DNA of 64,000 bases from Clostridium nigeriense (GCF_900086595.1 NZ_LT575472.1:3093124-3157123), one strand, 5' to 3'; shown: positions 1-9,560, counted from the stretch's first letter. A program made the numbers and translations. Notes: generated by a model from the letters alone, not told the origin.

Positions 1-117
1 AATAAACAACTAACTAGTTTAATGAGTATATTCTTATTAAATAATACGGTATTTTAGCAATTTAATATTTAATTTTATTTTCGTAATATTTCTTAATCCA
101 TTATTAATCCAATTCTA

Positions 118-1011
118 TTAGTTTAAATTATTAAAATTCTCGAAATCTATTATTTCTTCTTCATTATTTGAATTATTATTCTTTACTAGTAATAAGAATG
201 ATAATATTCCTATAACTCCAATTACTATAAATACAACGTAGACTAATATGTTCAAGAAATAATCTCCAATCAAATAAGATACTATCGTAGCTACTAAATT
301 ATTTACTATATGCATTGTAATAGCTGGCCATAATGATTTTGTCTTGTAGGTAACATACCCAAAAATTAACCCTAAAAATGTTGCGTATAAACCTTGTACT
401 AAATTTCCATGAAAAACACCAAATAAAATAGCTTGAATGATAATTGTCCACTTAATTGATATTTTTTTATTTAAGGTATTGTAAATAACACCTCTAAATA
501 AAAACTCTTCAGCTATTGGTGCTATTACTCCTACAGTAATTATTGAAAGTATTATACTTCCTTGACTAAGTGGGGCTAGTATTTCATTCATATACTCAAA
601 TTGACTCGAAAAAAGACCTACCTCTTCAACTATGCTTAATAATCCTGAATTAAATAACCAACATGAAACTCCTAAAATAATTGCAAATATAATATTTAAG
701 TTACTTGTTTTTCTAAGTTTCAACTCCTCTTTGTATTCTCTTTTTTTAATTTTATAAATTAAAATTAAAACTAATATAGTTGCTATTGATGAAATTAAAA
801 GAAATACGTTAGTTAGACCTGCTGCGAAATTAATTAAGTTATCAAAATTTCCATCTAAGGCATTTACCCCATTATTAGATTGATTAAACTCTGTTACCAC
901 ATAATAAACTCCAACAACTATTCCCCCTATTATAGAGATTACTAGTTGAATTCCTACTGTTAAAAGTAAATAACCTATTGCAGCAAAAAATACTTTTACT
1001 TTTTCCTTCAT
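118..1011 (-). CDS. CPBP family intramembrane metalloprotease
   Basis: A 297-aa polytopic membrane protein. The CPBP (Abi) protease signature is visible: EEFLFRG gives the EExxxR motif, followed by FGVFHGN and a second HIVNN histidine/asparagine motif near the C terminus, all inside hydrophobic helices. Families with these motifs are membrane-embedded metalloproteases related to CAAX prenyl endopeptidase; in Firmicutes they act in bacteriocin self-immunity or signal processing, but the substrate here cannot be told. It is transcribed alone, divergently from glnS. The N terminus starts directly with a membrane segment and a GGAG-like ribosome-binding site precedes the ATG. Confidence 0.85.
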   Translation of the reverse strand: MKEKVKVFFAAIGYLLLTVGIQLVISIIGGIVVGVYYVVTEFNQSNNGVNALDGNFDNLINFAAGLTNVFLLISSIATILVLILIYKIKKREYKEELKLRKTSNLNIIFAIILGVSCWLFNSGLLSIVEEVGLFSSQFEYMNEILAPLSQGSIILSIITVGVIAPIAEEFLFRGVIYNTLNKKISIKWTIIIQAILFGVFHGNLVQGLYATFLGLIFGYVTYKTKSLWPAITMHIVNNLVATIVSYLIGDYFLNILVYVVFIVIGVIGILSFLLLVKNNNSNNEEEIIDFENFNNLN

Positions 1012-1329
1012 ATAACTCTCCTTTTTACTAATAAATTCTCATATTAATTATATATCATTTTTACTTTTTATGCCATTATTTATAATTGATTTCCAAATTT
1101 TATATACCTCTTATTAATATTTCTAGTTAATTTCTTATATAAACTCATTATTCCTATATGTTTTTTAATAAATAATCATAAAATACATCTTTTACCTTAG
1201 TTATGGCTTTATTTTTTCTTAACCTTAGTTTAAAATTATATATATTATTTAATATTTGATTTAAAAGTAAATAAATAGTATATAACTATATATAACAATA
1301 ACGATAATTTGTATAGGAGAGGTTTGCAT
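1012..1329. promoter_or_regulatory. Divergent intergenic region between CPBP gene and glnS
   Basis: About 320 bp of very AT-rich sequence that must hold both divergent promoters. A TTGATT (1256-1261) and TATAAC (1281-1286) pair with a long 19-bp spacer could serve glnS, but this is weak. I see no T-box motif, no strong hairpin and no small gene with a ribosome-binding site here. Confidence 0.25.
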
Positions 1330-2994
1330 ATGTCAAATGAAAACATGTCATCTAATTTTATTAGAAATATAATTATTGAAGATTTAGAAAACAAAAAGCA
1401 TGATGAAATAATAACTCGTTTTCCACCTGAACCAAATGGATACTTACATATTGGTCATGCTAAATCCATAGTTTTAAACTCTGGTCTTGCAGAAGAATTT
1501 AAAGGTAAATTTAATTTAAGATTCGACGATACTAATCCAACTAAAGAAGATACTGAATATGTTGAATCAATTAAAGAAGATGTTAAATGGCTAGGCGGAA
1601 ACTGGGATAACATATATTTCGCTTCTAACTATTTCGACATAATGTATGATAAAGCAAAGCTTTTAATAAAAAAGGGATTAGCTTATGTTTGTGAGTTAAC
1701 TCCAGAGGAAATAAGAGAGTATAGAGGTACTTTAACTGAACCTGGAAAAGAAAGCCCTTATAGAAATAGATCAGTTGAAGAAAATCTAGATTTATTAGAA
1801 AGAATGAAAAATGGTGAGTTTGAAGATGGTTCTAAGGTACTAAGAGCTAAAATTGATATGACTTCTCCTAACATAAATATGAGAGATCCTATTATATATA
1901 GAATTGCACATGCTACTCATCACAATACAGGAGATAAGTGGTGCATTTATCCTATGTATGATTTTGCTCATCCACTTGAAGATGCCATAGAGGGAATAAC
2001 TCATTCAATTTGTACTTTAGAATTTGAAGATCATAGACCTCTTTATGATTGGTTTGTAAGAGAATGTGAAATGGAAAGCACTCCAAGACAAATTGAATTT
2101 GCTAGACTTAATATGACTAATACTGTTATGAGTAAGAGAAAACTAAAACAATTAGTTGATGAAAATGTAGTTGATGGATGGGATGATCCAAGAATGCCTA
2201 CAGTATCTGGATTAAGAAGAAGAGGATACACCCCTGAAGCTATTAGAAATTTCTGTAGTGCAATTGGAGTATCAAAGGCTAATTCACTAGTAGACTCCCA
2301 AATGCTTGAGTATTTCATAAGAGAAGATTTACAACTTAAAGCAAATGCAGCTATGGCTGTTATTAGACCTTTAAAAGTTGTAATTACTAACTATCCAGAA
2401 GGTCAAACTGAAATGCTATCAGTTCCAAACAATGCAAAGAACGAATCTGCTGGTACAAGAGAAGTTCCTTTCTCAAGAGAAATTTATATAGAGCAAGATG
2501 ACTTTATGGAAGTTCCTGTTAAGAAATACTTTAGACTATTCCCAGGAAATGAAGTAAGATTAATAGGTGCTTACTTTATTAAATGTAATGATGTTATTAA
2601 AGATGAAAATGGCAACGTAGTTGAATTACACTGTACTTATGATCCTGAAACTAAGAGTGGTTCTGGATTTACTGGAAGAAAGGTTAAAGGAACTATTCAC
2701 TGGGTAGATGCTAAAACTGCAAAACCTGCTGAATTTAGACTTTATGAACCTTTAATATTAGATGATGCTCCTGAAAATGAAGGTAAGCATTTCTTAGAGC
2801 AAATAAATCCTAACTCATTAGAAGTTTTAGAAGGATATATCGAAGATACTACTGCTAAAGTAGCAAAACCACAAGACAAATTCCAACTTGTAAGAAATGG
2901 TTTCTTTAATGTTGATCCTAAATATACTACTGACGATAAATTAGTATTTAATAGAATAGTATCATTAAAGAGCTCGTTTAAGATTAATAATTAA
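1330..2994 (+). CDS. glnS: Glutaminyl-tRNA synthetase
   Basis: A 554-aa class Ic synthetase charging tRNA-Gln with glutamine in the cytoplasm. The HIGH signature (GYLHIGHAK) lies near the N terminus after PPEPNG, and the KMSKS loop is VMSKRKL near residue 265; the C-terminal half has the beta-barrel anticodon-binding sequences ([18 protein letters not shown]). The length equals the E. coli enzyme. An in-frame TTG exists at 1309, but the ribosome-binding site AGGAGAGG (1315-1322) lies inside that extension and serves the ATG at 1330, so 1330 is chosen. A strong terminator follows. GlnRS is present in only some Firmicutes; the others make Gln-tRNA by the GatCAB route. Confidence 0.97.
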   Translation: MSNENMSSNFIRNIIIEDLENKKHDEIITRFPPEPNGYLHIGHAKSIVLNSGLAEEFKGKFNLRFDDTNPTKEDTEYVESIKEDVKWLGGNWDNIYFASNYFDIMYDKAKLLIKKGLAYVCELTPEEIREYRGTLTEPGKESPYRNRSVEENLDLLERMKNGEFEDGSKVLRAKIDMTSPNINMRDPIIYRIAHATHHNTGDKWCIYPMYDFAHPLEDAIEGITHSICTLEFEDHRPLYDWFVRECEMESTPRQIEFARLNMTNTVMSKRKLKQLVDENVVDGWDDPRMPTVSGLRRRGYTPEAIRNFCSAIGVSKANSLVDSQMLEYFIREDLQLKANAAMAVIRPLKVVITNYPEGQTEMLSVPNNAKNESAGTREVPFSREIYIEQDDFMEVPVKKYFRLFPGNEVRLIGAYFIKCNDVIKDENGNVVELHCTYDPETKSGSGFTGRKVKGTIHWVDAKTAKPAEFRLYEPLILDDAPENEGKHFLEQINPNSLEVLEGYIEDTTAKVAKPQDKFQLVRNGFFNVDPKYTTDDKLVFNRIVSLKSSFKINN

Positions 2995-3051
2995 GAATTA
3001 AAAATGAAAAATTATGGATGTAATTTGTTCCAAATTACTATAAATAATTTT

Positions 3052-3087
3052 ATAGAAGGATGTTTTTTCAACATCCTTCTATTTTTT
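3052..3087 (+). terminator. Intrinsic terminator of glnS
   Basis: Perfect 13-bp stem (3052-3064 with 3070-3082), loop TTTTC, followed by a T run. It lies 58 bp after the glnS stop. Confidence 0.9.
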
Positions 3088-3177
3088 ATACTAACCAGTC
3101 AAATTTATATTGAAATATCTTTTATAAAGTTATAAAATGTTTATGTATTTTAACATTTTACATAATAGGAGGCATTT

Positions 3178-3783
3178 ATGAATAATTTTATAACTATTTT
3201 AATATTAACAGTTGTTGGTGGTCTTATAGGATGGATAACTAATATACTTGCTATAAAGCTTTTATTTAGACCAATTACCCCAATTAAAATCCCTATTTTA
3301 AACATAGAAATTCTAGGCTTAATTCCTAAGAGAAAAAATGAAATAGCCGCTAATATAGGTGAAGTTATTTCTAATGAACTACTTTCAATAGATGATATAT
3401 TAGATCAAGCATTAACCAATTCAAATGGAGAAAACTTCAATTCTTATATAATAGAAAAAATTAAAAATATAATAAATGAAAAACTAAATATTATTCCAAT
3501 GCCATTTAGAATGATGGCTGCTCCTTATATTGATGACATTTTAAATAAAGAAGTTCCGAGTGCAATTGATGAAATTAGTGATGATTTATTAGTTAAGGCT
3601 AAAGAAAATGTTGATATTCAAAAAATTATTGAAGAAAAAATTAATGAATTAGACTTAGAAAAGTTAGAAGATATAATAATTAAAGTTGCTAAAAAAGAAC
3701 TAAAGCATATTGAAATTTTAGGTCTTGTGCTAGGAGCTATAATAGGAGTTCTTCAGGGTATTTTAGTTATTTTCCTTAATTAA
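3178..3783 (+). CDS. DUF445 family membrane protein
   Basis: A 201-aa protein with an N-terminal membrane anchor (GGLIGWITNILAIKLLF), a soluble helical middle and a C-terminal membrane segment (LVLGAIIGVLQGILVIFL). The N-terminal glycine/asparagine-rich helix followed by FRP is typical of DUF445 proteins (YheB type). Function is unknown; some Bacillus members are spore or membrane associated. A strong ATAGGAGG ribosome-binding site fixes the ATG at 3178. Its last codons overlap a decayed reading frame on the other strand. Confidence 0.8.
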   Translation: MNNFITILILTVVGGLIGWITNILAIKLLFRPITPIKIPILNIEILGLIPKRKNEIAANIGEVISNELLSIDDILDQALTNSNGENFNSYIIEKIKNIINEKLNIIPMPFRMMAAPYIDDILNKEVPSAIDEISDDLLVKAKENVDIQKIIEEKINELDLEKLEDIIIKVAKKELKHIEILGLVLGAIIGVLQGILVIFLN

Positions 3784-3897
3784 AATATTAAATGCATTCT
3801 TATCTCCATCTATAGCTAATTCAACATTATTTTTCTTAAGACTTTCTTCTTTAAATTTATTAAATACCCCTATAGGAATAATATTAGATATCCCCAT
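3763..3897 (-). pseudogene. Possible N-terminal remnant of an ECF-type sigma factor
   Basis: A 44-codon reading frame ending in KNNVELAIDGDKNAFNILIK, then two to three residues and a stop. The ELAIDGDKNAF pattern is what ECF sigma-70 factors show at the start of region 2, where about 120 more residues should follow. A GGAAGG sequence lies about 9 nt before the ATG, so it could still be translated. It runs antisense into the end of the DUF445 gene. This is an inference from a short resemblance; it could also be a chance frame. Confidence 0.35.
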
Positions 3898-4014
3898 TCT
3901 ATTTATCCTTCCACATTCACATCGCTATGTTATTTTCCCCTCAATTAATTAGACGTATAACTTCCTTTAAAGGTTCAATTAATTATGTAAATTGTAAAAA
4001 TATTTATATATATT

Positions 4015-4039
4015 AAAAAGAGTTGCTTATGCAACTCTT
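4015..4039 (-). terminator. Terminator of rsgA
   Basis: Nine-bp stem AAGAGTTGC (4018-4026) with GCAACTCTT (4031-4039), TTAT loop; on the minus strand a T run follows. It lies just after the rsgA stop. Confidence 0.8.
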
Positions 4040-4050
4040 AATTTATTACT

Positions 4051-5085
4051 TTACTTTTTACTTTTTATTGTATTTTTGATTCTTTGCTTTTCTTGTTGTC
4101 TAGCCTTTAATAAATTATATTCTTCTTCTCTTTTAAGCTTCCTATATCTTTCTAGTTTTTCTACATCCAAACTTCCATTTTCTATAGCTTCTCTAATTGC
4201 ACATTTAGGTTCATTTTTATGAGTACAATCTGAAAATTTGCATTGCTTTTCTAGCTCTTCAATATTACTAAAAGATTTATCTACATCAGCATCAATTAAT
4301 CCAAGCTCTCTCATTCCTGGAGTATCTATAATTACTCCACCGTCTTCTAATAAGATTAATTCCCTATGAGTAGTTGTGTGCCTTCCTTTATCATTTTCAT
4401 CAACTGAATTAGTTTTTAATATTTCTTTATTTAATAATTTATTTACAAGAGTAGATTTCCCTACTCCTGATGAACCTATAAATGCTATTGTTGTTCCACT
4501 TTTTATATATTCTTTAACTTTATTATATCCGTATCCATTTAAGCTTGAAGTTATTAATATTTCTATACCTATAGCAACTTCTTGGACCTGTTCTAGCTTT
4601 TCTTCTATATTTTCACATAGATCAGACTTAGTTAATACTATAACCGGTATTGCCATACTATCCCACGCTACAGCTACATATCTCTCAAGCCTACTTATAT
4701 TAAAATCATTATTTAATGCCATACAAATAAATATATAATCAATATTTGCTGCAACAATTTGCCTATCAAATCTACTTCCTGCAATCTTTCTTGAAAAATA
4801 GCTTTTTCTAGATAATACTTTATGAATTATAGCATCACCATTTTTATTATCTAACCTATCTATCAATACCCAATCTCCAACTACAGGGTAATCTAAAGTA
4901 CTATTTGAAGAATATGATAATTTACCAGATACCCTTGCAAGCACTTCCCCTTCTTCAGTAAATACTCTATAAATCTCTCTATATTGTACTGAAATTCTTC
5001 CTAAATAAAAGTCTTTATTATAAATACTTGCTTCCTTAATGTATCCTTCATTTAACCCTAATTCTAGTAAGTTTTTATTATTCAT
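4051..5085 (-). CDS. rsgA: Ribosome small-subunit GTPase A
   Basis: A 344-aa circularly permuted GTPase that acts in late 30S subunit maturation. The order of motifs is diagnostic: an N-terminal OB-fold, then G4 (TKSD), then the P-loop GSSGVGKST, then G3 (DTPG), and finally the zinc-binding segment with C, C, H and C (CKFSDCTHKNEPKCAI). The C terminus is a basic coiled-coil tail, which is longer than in E. coli RsgA. In many Firmicutes this gene sits beside prkC and prpC; here it is alone. A GGGAGGA-type site precedes the ATG. Confidence 0.95.
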   Translation of the reverse strand: MNNKNLLELGLNEGYIKEASIYNKDFYLGRISVQYREIYRVFTEEGEVLARVSGKLSYSSNSTLDYPVVGDWVLIDRLDNKNGDAIIHKVLSRKSYFSRKIAGSRFDRQIVAANIDYIFICMALNNDFNISRLERYVAVAWDSMAIPVIVLTKSDLCENIEEKLEQVQEVAIGIEILITSSLNGYGYNKVKEYIKSGTTIAFIGSSGVGKSTLVNKLLNKEILKTNSVDENDKGRHTTTHRELILLEDGGVIIDTPGMRELGLIDADVDKSFSNIEELEKQCKFSDCTHKNEPKCAIREAIENGSLDVEKLERYRKLKREEEYNLLKARQQEKQRIKNTIKSKK

Positions 5086-5132
5086 TTTTCCTCCCGAAAT
5101 ATATCTTATTAGGAAGGATTCTTAATTTATTG

Positions 5133-5198
5133 CTATACTGTAGTCACCTTCCCATTAACAACAATATAGTTTTTATTTACTCTTACTAAACTCATCAT
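5133..5198 (-). CDS. Possible 21-aa small protein
   Basis: A short frame upstream of rsgA on the same strand encoding MMSLVRVNKNYIVVNGKVTTV. An AAAAGGATGTG sequence lies upstream at suitable spacing for the first of two ATGs. No family is recognised. Its position about 50 bp before rsgA means it could be a leader peptide or only a chance frame. Confidence 0.35.
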   Translation of the reverse strand: MMSLVRVNKNYIVVNGKVTTV

Positions 5199-5342
5199 AA
5201 AACATCACATCCTTTTAGATAATTAATGGTTAATTTTGTATATAACCACTATATTTATAATATAACAATACTGTTCTTTTTCATACATTTATTTTTATTT
5301 TAAATTCTAATCCTAATAAGTTTAATTATTTTTTACTTTTTT

Positions 5343-5389
5343 ATCCAGGTTATACTTATAATCATATATAATATAAATATAACTTGGAT
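5343..5389 (+). promoter_or_regulatory. Large inverted repeat before the metallo-hydrolase gene
   Basis: Two 17-bp arms, 5343-5359 and 5373-5389, are inverted copies with two mismatches around an AT-rich centre holding TATAAT-like sequence. The right arm ends about 14 bp before the GTG start. The dyad could be an operator for a regulator of the downstream gene, or an RNA hairpin near the ribosome-binding site. Confidence 0.4.
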
Positions 5390-5402
5390 ATGGGGTGATT
5401 AA

Positions 5403-6227
5403 GTGTTATTAACTACTTTAGTTGAAAATTCAACAATATCAAAAAACTATAAAAATAAACATGGATTATGTATTCATTTAAAAACAGAAAAACATAATAT
5501 TCTATTCGATTTAGGTCCAGATGATACCTTTATCAAAAATGCAAATAAGTTAAATATTGATATAAAAGCTGTTGATATTGTAATTATATCTCACGGACAT
5601 AAGGATCATGGTGGAGGATTAGAAACATTTTTAAATTATAATGATAAGGCTAAAATTTATATTAGTAGATATGCATTTGATAATTATTATGCTTCGCTTT
5701 TTAAATTTGCAAAAGTATATGTAGGCTTAAATAAAGAACTTAAATTTAATAAAAGAATAGTATTAACCGATGAGTTATATTCAATAGATGATAAGCTTTC
5801 ATTAGTATCAAATATTACAGGAACTGTATTACTTCCAAAAGGTAATAATAATTTATTATTGAAGGAGAGAGATAATTTTATTCTTGATAAGTTTAAACAT
5901 GAACAACATTTAATAATACGTAATTCAACTCAAAATATTTTAATTTGTGGTTGTTCTCATTCTGGAATATTGAATATTTTAAAAGAAACTGAAGAAAAAT
6001 TTGATTTAAAAATTGACCTTGTAATAGGGGGATTGCATTTATTTAACCCTATAAATCGTAGAACTGAAAGTCTAAATTTTATAACCGAATTAGCCTCTGA
6101 GCTCTCTAATAGAAACATTAAATTTTTAACATGTCATTGCACTGGATTAAAAGCATATGGAATATTAAAATCAATTTTAGGCACAAACATTCAAACTATA
6201 AAAACTGGACAAATTATAAACTTATAG
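5403..6227 (+). CDS. Metallo-beta-lactamase-fold hydrolase
   Basis: A 274-aa MBL-fold protein. The metal-binding HxHxDH motif is SHGHKDHGG (His64, His66, Asp68, His69), and later metal ligands are likely the histidines of CGCSHSG and LVIGGLHLF. The overall pattern (FDLGPDDTF early, TCHCTG late) matches proteins annotated as 7,8-dihydropterin-6-yl-methyl-beta-D-ribofuranosylaminobenzene 5'-phosphate synthase-like, a group with loosely known function. The GTG start is supported by a GGGGTGATT site. An inverted repeat lies just before it and a bidirectional terminator after it. Confidence 0.85.
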   Translation: MLLTTLVENSTISKNYKNKHGLCIHLKTEKHNILFDLGPDDTFIKNANKLNIDIKAVDIVIISHGHKDHGGGLETFLNYNDKAKIYISRYAFDNYYASLFKFAKVYVGLNKELKFNKRIVLTDELYSIDDKLSLVSNITGTVLLPKGNNNLLLKERDNFILDKFKHEQHLIIRNSTQNILICGCSHSGILNILKETEEKFDLKIDLVIGGLHLFNPINRRTESLNFITELASELSNRNIKFLTCHCTGLKAYGILKSILGTNIQTIKTGQIINL

Positions 6228-6283
6228 ATTAAATGTGCTCTTACTTATCTATATATTTTAAATATATACTCTCATTAAAATAT

Positions 6284-6359
6284 AAGAGCTTCCAAAATAA
6301 ATTCATTACTTTAACTTTAAAGTTTGTTACTAATAATGAATTTATATTTTGGAAGCTTA
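6284..6359. terminator. Bidirectional terminator between convergent genes
   Basis: Long inverted repeat: AGCTTCCAAAAT and AATTCATTA on the left return as TAATGAATT and ATTTTGGAAGCT on the right, with an inner AACTTTAAAGTT palindrome. It lies between the stop of the plus-strand hydrolase and the stop of the minus-strand HTH gene. Confidence 0.8.
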
Positions 6360-6367
6360 TTTTAATG

Positions 6368-6550
6368 TTAATCTCTTTTTATTTGCCAGTAGCATCTTTT
6401 TGGTGAATAGATTTTTTCTTCCTTTTTAAGTTTATCCATTACCTTAGATACTTCTTTCTTATCTATACCTGTTTTTTCTGCAACTGCAGTAGCATTCATT
6501 GGCTCATCATTTTTTTCAAAACATTCTAATACAACATTATAATTTTCCAT
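6368..6550 (-). CDS. Small winged-helix DNA-binding protein
   Basis: A 60-aa protein that is almost entirely one winged helix: an N-terminal helix (VVLECFEKND), the TAVAEKTGIDKKEVSKVMDKL recognition pair, then a short wing (IYSPKRCYWQI). It resembles MarR/IclR-like single-domain transcription factors. A GGAGATGAAGTC site precedes the ATG. It probably binds DNA, but no target is evident; it borders the recombinase island and could belong to either side. Confidence 0.65.
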   Translation of the reverse strand: MENYNVVLECFEKNDEPMNATAVAEKTGIDKKEVSKVMDKLKKEEKIYSPKRCYWQIKRD

Positions 6551-6730
6551 GACTTCATCTCCTTTATATATTATTATATTTATTTTACATAATAATCCTA
6601 ATTAATTTCAACTATTAAATAAAAATTTTTATTCTTTAGTTGTACTATATTTTTTAAATCTCTATATTTGATATTATTATATTCATTAATTTAACCAAGT
6701 AATTTCAATAGCGAAAACTAAAACTTTATT

Positions 6731-8269
6731 TTACTTGTGATATGGTTCACCGTGACTTCGTTCAACCAAAAGTGGAGACAATTTAAAGACTACATCTACG
6801 TAGTCTTCAAAAACCATGACCTTCTCTACATATAGAGAAACGAACTTCTTTATTAGTTGCTTATCTCTTTGTTCTAATATATCTTTATGTTCCTTAAATA
6901 TCTTCTTTAAATAAGAAGCTGTAATTGGTTCTGTTTCTGGATAACTTAATTTAGTCTCTTCAATCTCAATAACTAAACTTTCTTTTTTTTCTTCTAATTT
7001 AGATAGCCTGTCCATTAAGCTAGCATGTCTATTTCCTTCTGCAACTGCTAACAAAATATTTTCTATATCCTTTTCTATTTTAGATAATTTATTTTTAGTA
7101 AATTTCAATTCATCCTGCATTTGCTTTCCTTTAGCATTTGAAAACTTACTTAACTCTTTTACTAAATAATTTATGGCTCTATCACTGAAAATGACTCTTT
7201 CCATCTCTGTTAAAATATATTCTTCTATTATATCTCTTTTTATGCTTTTAGTATGTTCCTTACTTTCCCCTGCTTTTGCAGTACAACGATACATTATATA
7301 CCTTAACTTTTCTCCATCACTTTTGTAATAAGATATATTACCATTCATTTTTGAGCCGCACTCACCACATTGAATTAGTCCAGATAGTAAATAAGTTTCC
7401 TTAGCGTTATAAGTGTTATGAATCCTTTTATTCCTTTCCATAATTCTTTTAACTTCTTCAAAATCTTTTTTATCAATAATAGCTGGCATTCCACCCTCTA
7501 TTTTAATTATTTGATCTTCATTTTTAGATTTATGAGAGTTTCTTTTTCCATCCACATTCTTTGCTTCTGCTTTATTGTAAGTATAAGTTCCAATGTATTT
7601 TTCATTTTTTAATATATCTTTAACTGTAGATACAGTGAACTTGTTTCCCTTTGCAGTCTTTACACCTTTTTTGTTTAATTCATTTACAATATCATTATAC
7701 CCACTTCCATTGATATAAGATTCATATATAAATCTTATAATTTGCGCCGTTTCATTATTAATTAAATATAATTGTGTTCTAGGGTCAACAGTATATCCTA
7801 ATGGTGGTAATCCTCCATTATGTCTAGCAGTTCTCGCATTTTCTAAAGAACCCTTCATCACCTCTCTAGCCAGATTTTTTGATTCATACTCAGCCATCCC
7901 AACTAATAGAGATTCCATTATCCCACTTTCTGGGCTATCATCTAACTTTTCTAATACACTTAATAGTTTAACATTATTCCTTTGCAATTTATGTTTATAT
8001 TTAGCTGAATCATACTTATTCCTGCTAAATCTATTTAATTTATGAACAATAACTGCCTCAAATATCTTTTTTCTACTATCCATAATCATTTGCATGAACT
8101 CTGGTCTATTATCTTTTGTACCAGACATTGCTCTATCTACATAAGTCTTTACGATTAACATATTATTACTTTTTGCATATTCCCTTATTGCCCTTAACTG
8201 AGCATCTATACTTTCCTCCCTTTGATTATCACTACTATACCTTGCATATGCCACAACTCTCATTTTCAT
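6731..8269 (-). CDS. Large serine recombinase (integrase/resolvase family)
   Basis: A 512-aa DNA recombinase. The N-terminal resolvase domain shows YARYSSDNQ with the catalytic Ser at about residue 12, followed by the HKLNRFSRN and GMAEYESKN signatures. A recombinase domain (PPLGYTVD onward) and a zinc ribbon (CGECGSKMNG with a later Cys) follow, then a coiled coil. This layout is that of integrases and transposases that move phages, SCCmec-type or Tn4451-type elements by cutting at a 2-bp core. It follows a 64-aa gene by 20 bp, and no similar second recombinase is present. It marks the left end of the accessory island; no attachment site could be proven. Confidence 0.92.
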   Translation of the reverse strand: MKMRVVAYARYSSDNQREESIDAQLRAIREYAKSNNMLIVKTYVDRAMSGTKDNRPEFMQMIMDSRKKIFEAVIVHKLNRFSRNKYDSAKYKHKLQRNNVKLLSVLEKLDDSPESGIMESLLVGMAEYESKNLAREVMKGSLENARTARHNGGLPPLGYTVDPRTQLYLINNETAQIIRFIYESYINGSGYNDIVNELNKKGVKTAKGNKFTVSTVKDILKNEKYIGTYTYNKAEAKNVDGKRNSHKSKNEDQIIKIEGGMPAIIDKKDFEEVKRIMERNKRIHNTYNAKETYLLSGLIQCGECGSKMNGNISYYKSDGEKLRYIMYRCTAKAGESKEHTKSIKRDIIEEYILTEMERVIFSDRAINYLVKELSKFSNAKGKQMQDELKFTKNKLSKIEKDIENILLAVAEGNRHASLMDRLSKLEEKKESLVIEIEETKLSYPETEPITASYLKKIFKEHKDILEQRDKQLIKKFVSLYVEKVMVFEDYVDVVFKLSPLLVERSHGEPYHK

Positions 8270-8288
8270 TTCATCAACTTCCTTTCTT

Positions 8289-8483
8289 CTACTGTAACTT
8301 TCCTTCCTTTTGTAAAAGGTTATAAAATACCTCTAATATTGGCTCAAACATTTGCTCCATGTAATCTTCATCTATATAAACTTCTTCTAATACCTCTATG
8401 CTATTAGATATATAACATCCATTCTCTAAATTATCTCTTGTCACCCTTGTCTTTATTCTATTAAAAGTAAATGTGTCATACAT
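8289..8483 (-). CDS. Small protein paired with the serine recombinase
   Basis: A 64-aa acidic protein (MYDTFTFNRIKTRVTRDNL at the N terminus, EQMFEPILEVFYNLL near the C terminus) with a strong GGAGGTGATG site before the ATG. It lies 20 bp upstream of the recombinase gene in the same direction, so the two are almost certainly co-transcribed. I recognise no family; a recombination accessory role is an inference from the pairing. Confidence 0.65.
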   Translation of the reverse strand: MYDTFTFNRIKTRVTRDNLENGCYISNSIEVLEEVYIDEDYMEQMFEPILEVFYNLLQKEGKLQ

Positions 8484-8574
8484 ATACTACATCACCTCCA
8501 AAACTTAATTTTTAGACAATATACGGATATAAAATCTAAAATCAAATTTTCAGGTGATATTTTTTATATTTTTT

Positions 8575-8603
8575 TAGCCATTAGCTTTAAATGCTAATGG
8601 CTA
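8575..8603. repeat. Perfect 11-bp hairpin between operons
   Basis: TAGCCATTAGC and GCTAATGGCTA flank a TTTAAAT loop just after the RNase H-SWIM stop codon. In the minus direction it is followed by A rather than T residues, so it is not a classical terminator; it may stabilise an mRNA 3' end or be a protein site. Confidence 0.45.
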
Positions 8604-8608
8604 TACTT

Positions 8609-9262
8609 TTAGTTGTATCTTTTACAGGCAATAATGTGCTTACAAGTTTCTCTATTGTAGTAAAAATACTTGCATGAACAGATATTATTTTCTATGTTTA
8701 CCCTAAATTTATTTCCTTTTGCTGTTGTTACAATAAATTCTTCATCCTTAATATTTTCAATACTTAATCCTTTAATATCCTCTTCCCATTTTCGTAACAA
8801 CTTAAATCTGTTATATACTTTGCACGCTTTTCTGTAATTTTCTAGAGTATTATGAGCCTTGTTTTCTTTGCTACTAATATACTTAAATTTTACTGTTCCA
8901 ATCCTACTTATCATATTTTTTGTATTTTCCAATTCTGCCTTTAAAACTTCTTCTATTTTAGTTACTTTTCTTTTATTTCTAAATATCCTGTTAAGTATAT
9001 AAATTACAGTAGTGTTATCATTATAAATTTCAATTCCATCTATATCCTGAAGGTTACTCTTCATTAGTTGCCCTAAAGCAAAATTTACAGAAAGCAATTC
9101 TAAATATATAGTCTCGTTAACTTTTTTATTATCTTTTATTTTGCCTATATTTATTTCTCTAACATATTTTTTTAAGACCACATTATCTTGTAAAATTATA
9201 TACCCTATTAAATATCTTGGACTCTCTTTTTTACAGCTTGCATCTGTATTAATCTGCAACAT
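8609..9262 (-). CDS. RNase H-like domain fused to a SWIM zinc finger
   Basis: A 217-aa protein. Residues 1-140 look like an RNase HI fold: INTDAS supplies a first Asp (7), YLELLSVNFAL a Glu (55) and EIYNDNT an Asp (82), close to the D-E-D active-site order, with the last acidic residue not clear. The C terminus carries CSC, nine residues, then CKH, a SWIM-type CxCx(n)CxH zinc finger that binds DNA or protein. An upstream ATG at 9280 is possible, but the site CAGGAGATTTTT serves the ATG at 9262. It overlaps the preceding gene by 14 bp, implying coupled translation. The role is unknown; nucleic-acid processing in the mobile module is an inference. Confidence 0.6.
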   Translation of the reverse strand: MLQINTDASCKKESPRYLIGYIILQDNVVLKKYVREINIGKIKDNKKVNETIYLELLSVNFALGQLMKSNLQDIDGIEIYNDNTTVIYILNRIFRNKRKVTKIEEVLKAELENTKNMISRIGTVKFKYISSKENKAHNTLENYRKACKVYNRFKLLRKWEEDIKGLSIENIKDEEFIVTTAKGNKFRVNIENNICSCKYFYYNRETCKHIIACKRYN

Positions 9263-9560
9263 AAAAATCTCCTGTATCATCCTTAATTATTTTTTCAATA
9301 GTAACAATTTCATCTCTTTCATCTTTAGCTGCTATTTTTATGCTTATCTCTATTTTCGCCCGTTCAAACTCTAGTTTACTGTCTTTATTAAATAGATTAT
9401 ATAAATCTTGCACTATACTCAAAATCAAATAATTATCTTTATTAAATTCTGTTATTGGTTTATCACTTTTCCTTAATACTCTATACAAAATCTTCATATA
9501 GTAATTATTTTCTTCTGTAAAATCTGCAATATCAAAATACTTTATTTCAGTATCTCCCAT
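9249..9560 (-). CDS. Hypothetical 103-aa protein of the mobile module
   Basis: An acidic soluble protein without recognised motifs; the middle (NYYMKILYRVLRKSDKPI, then ILSIVQDLYNLF) is helical. The ATG has a very strong AGGGAGGTGAGG site. It overlaps the RNase H-SWIM gene by 14 bp and therefore probably forms a two-gene unit with it. No function can be assigned. Confidence 0.6.
   Translation of the reverse strand: MGDTEIKYFDIADFTEENNYYMKILYRVLRKSDKPITEFNKDNYLILSIVQDLYNLFNKDSKLEFERAKIEISIKIAAKDERDEIVTIEKIIKDDTGDFYVAD

Noticed and set aside
2043..2318. 91-codon frame antisense to glnS
   Set aside because: Lies wholly inside glnS; no ribosome-binding site or independent support.
4376..4738. 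120-codon frame antisense to rsgA
   Set aside because: Opposite strand of a clear gene; low-complexity composition typical of a shadow frame.
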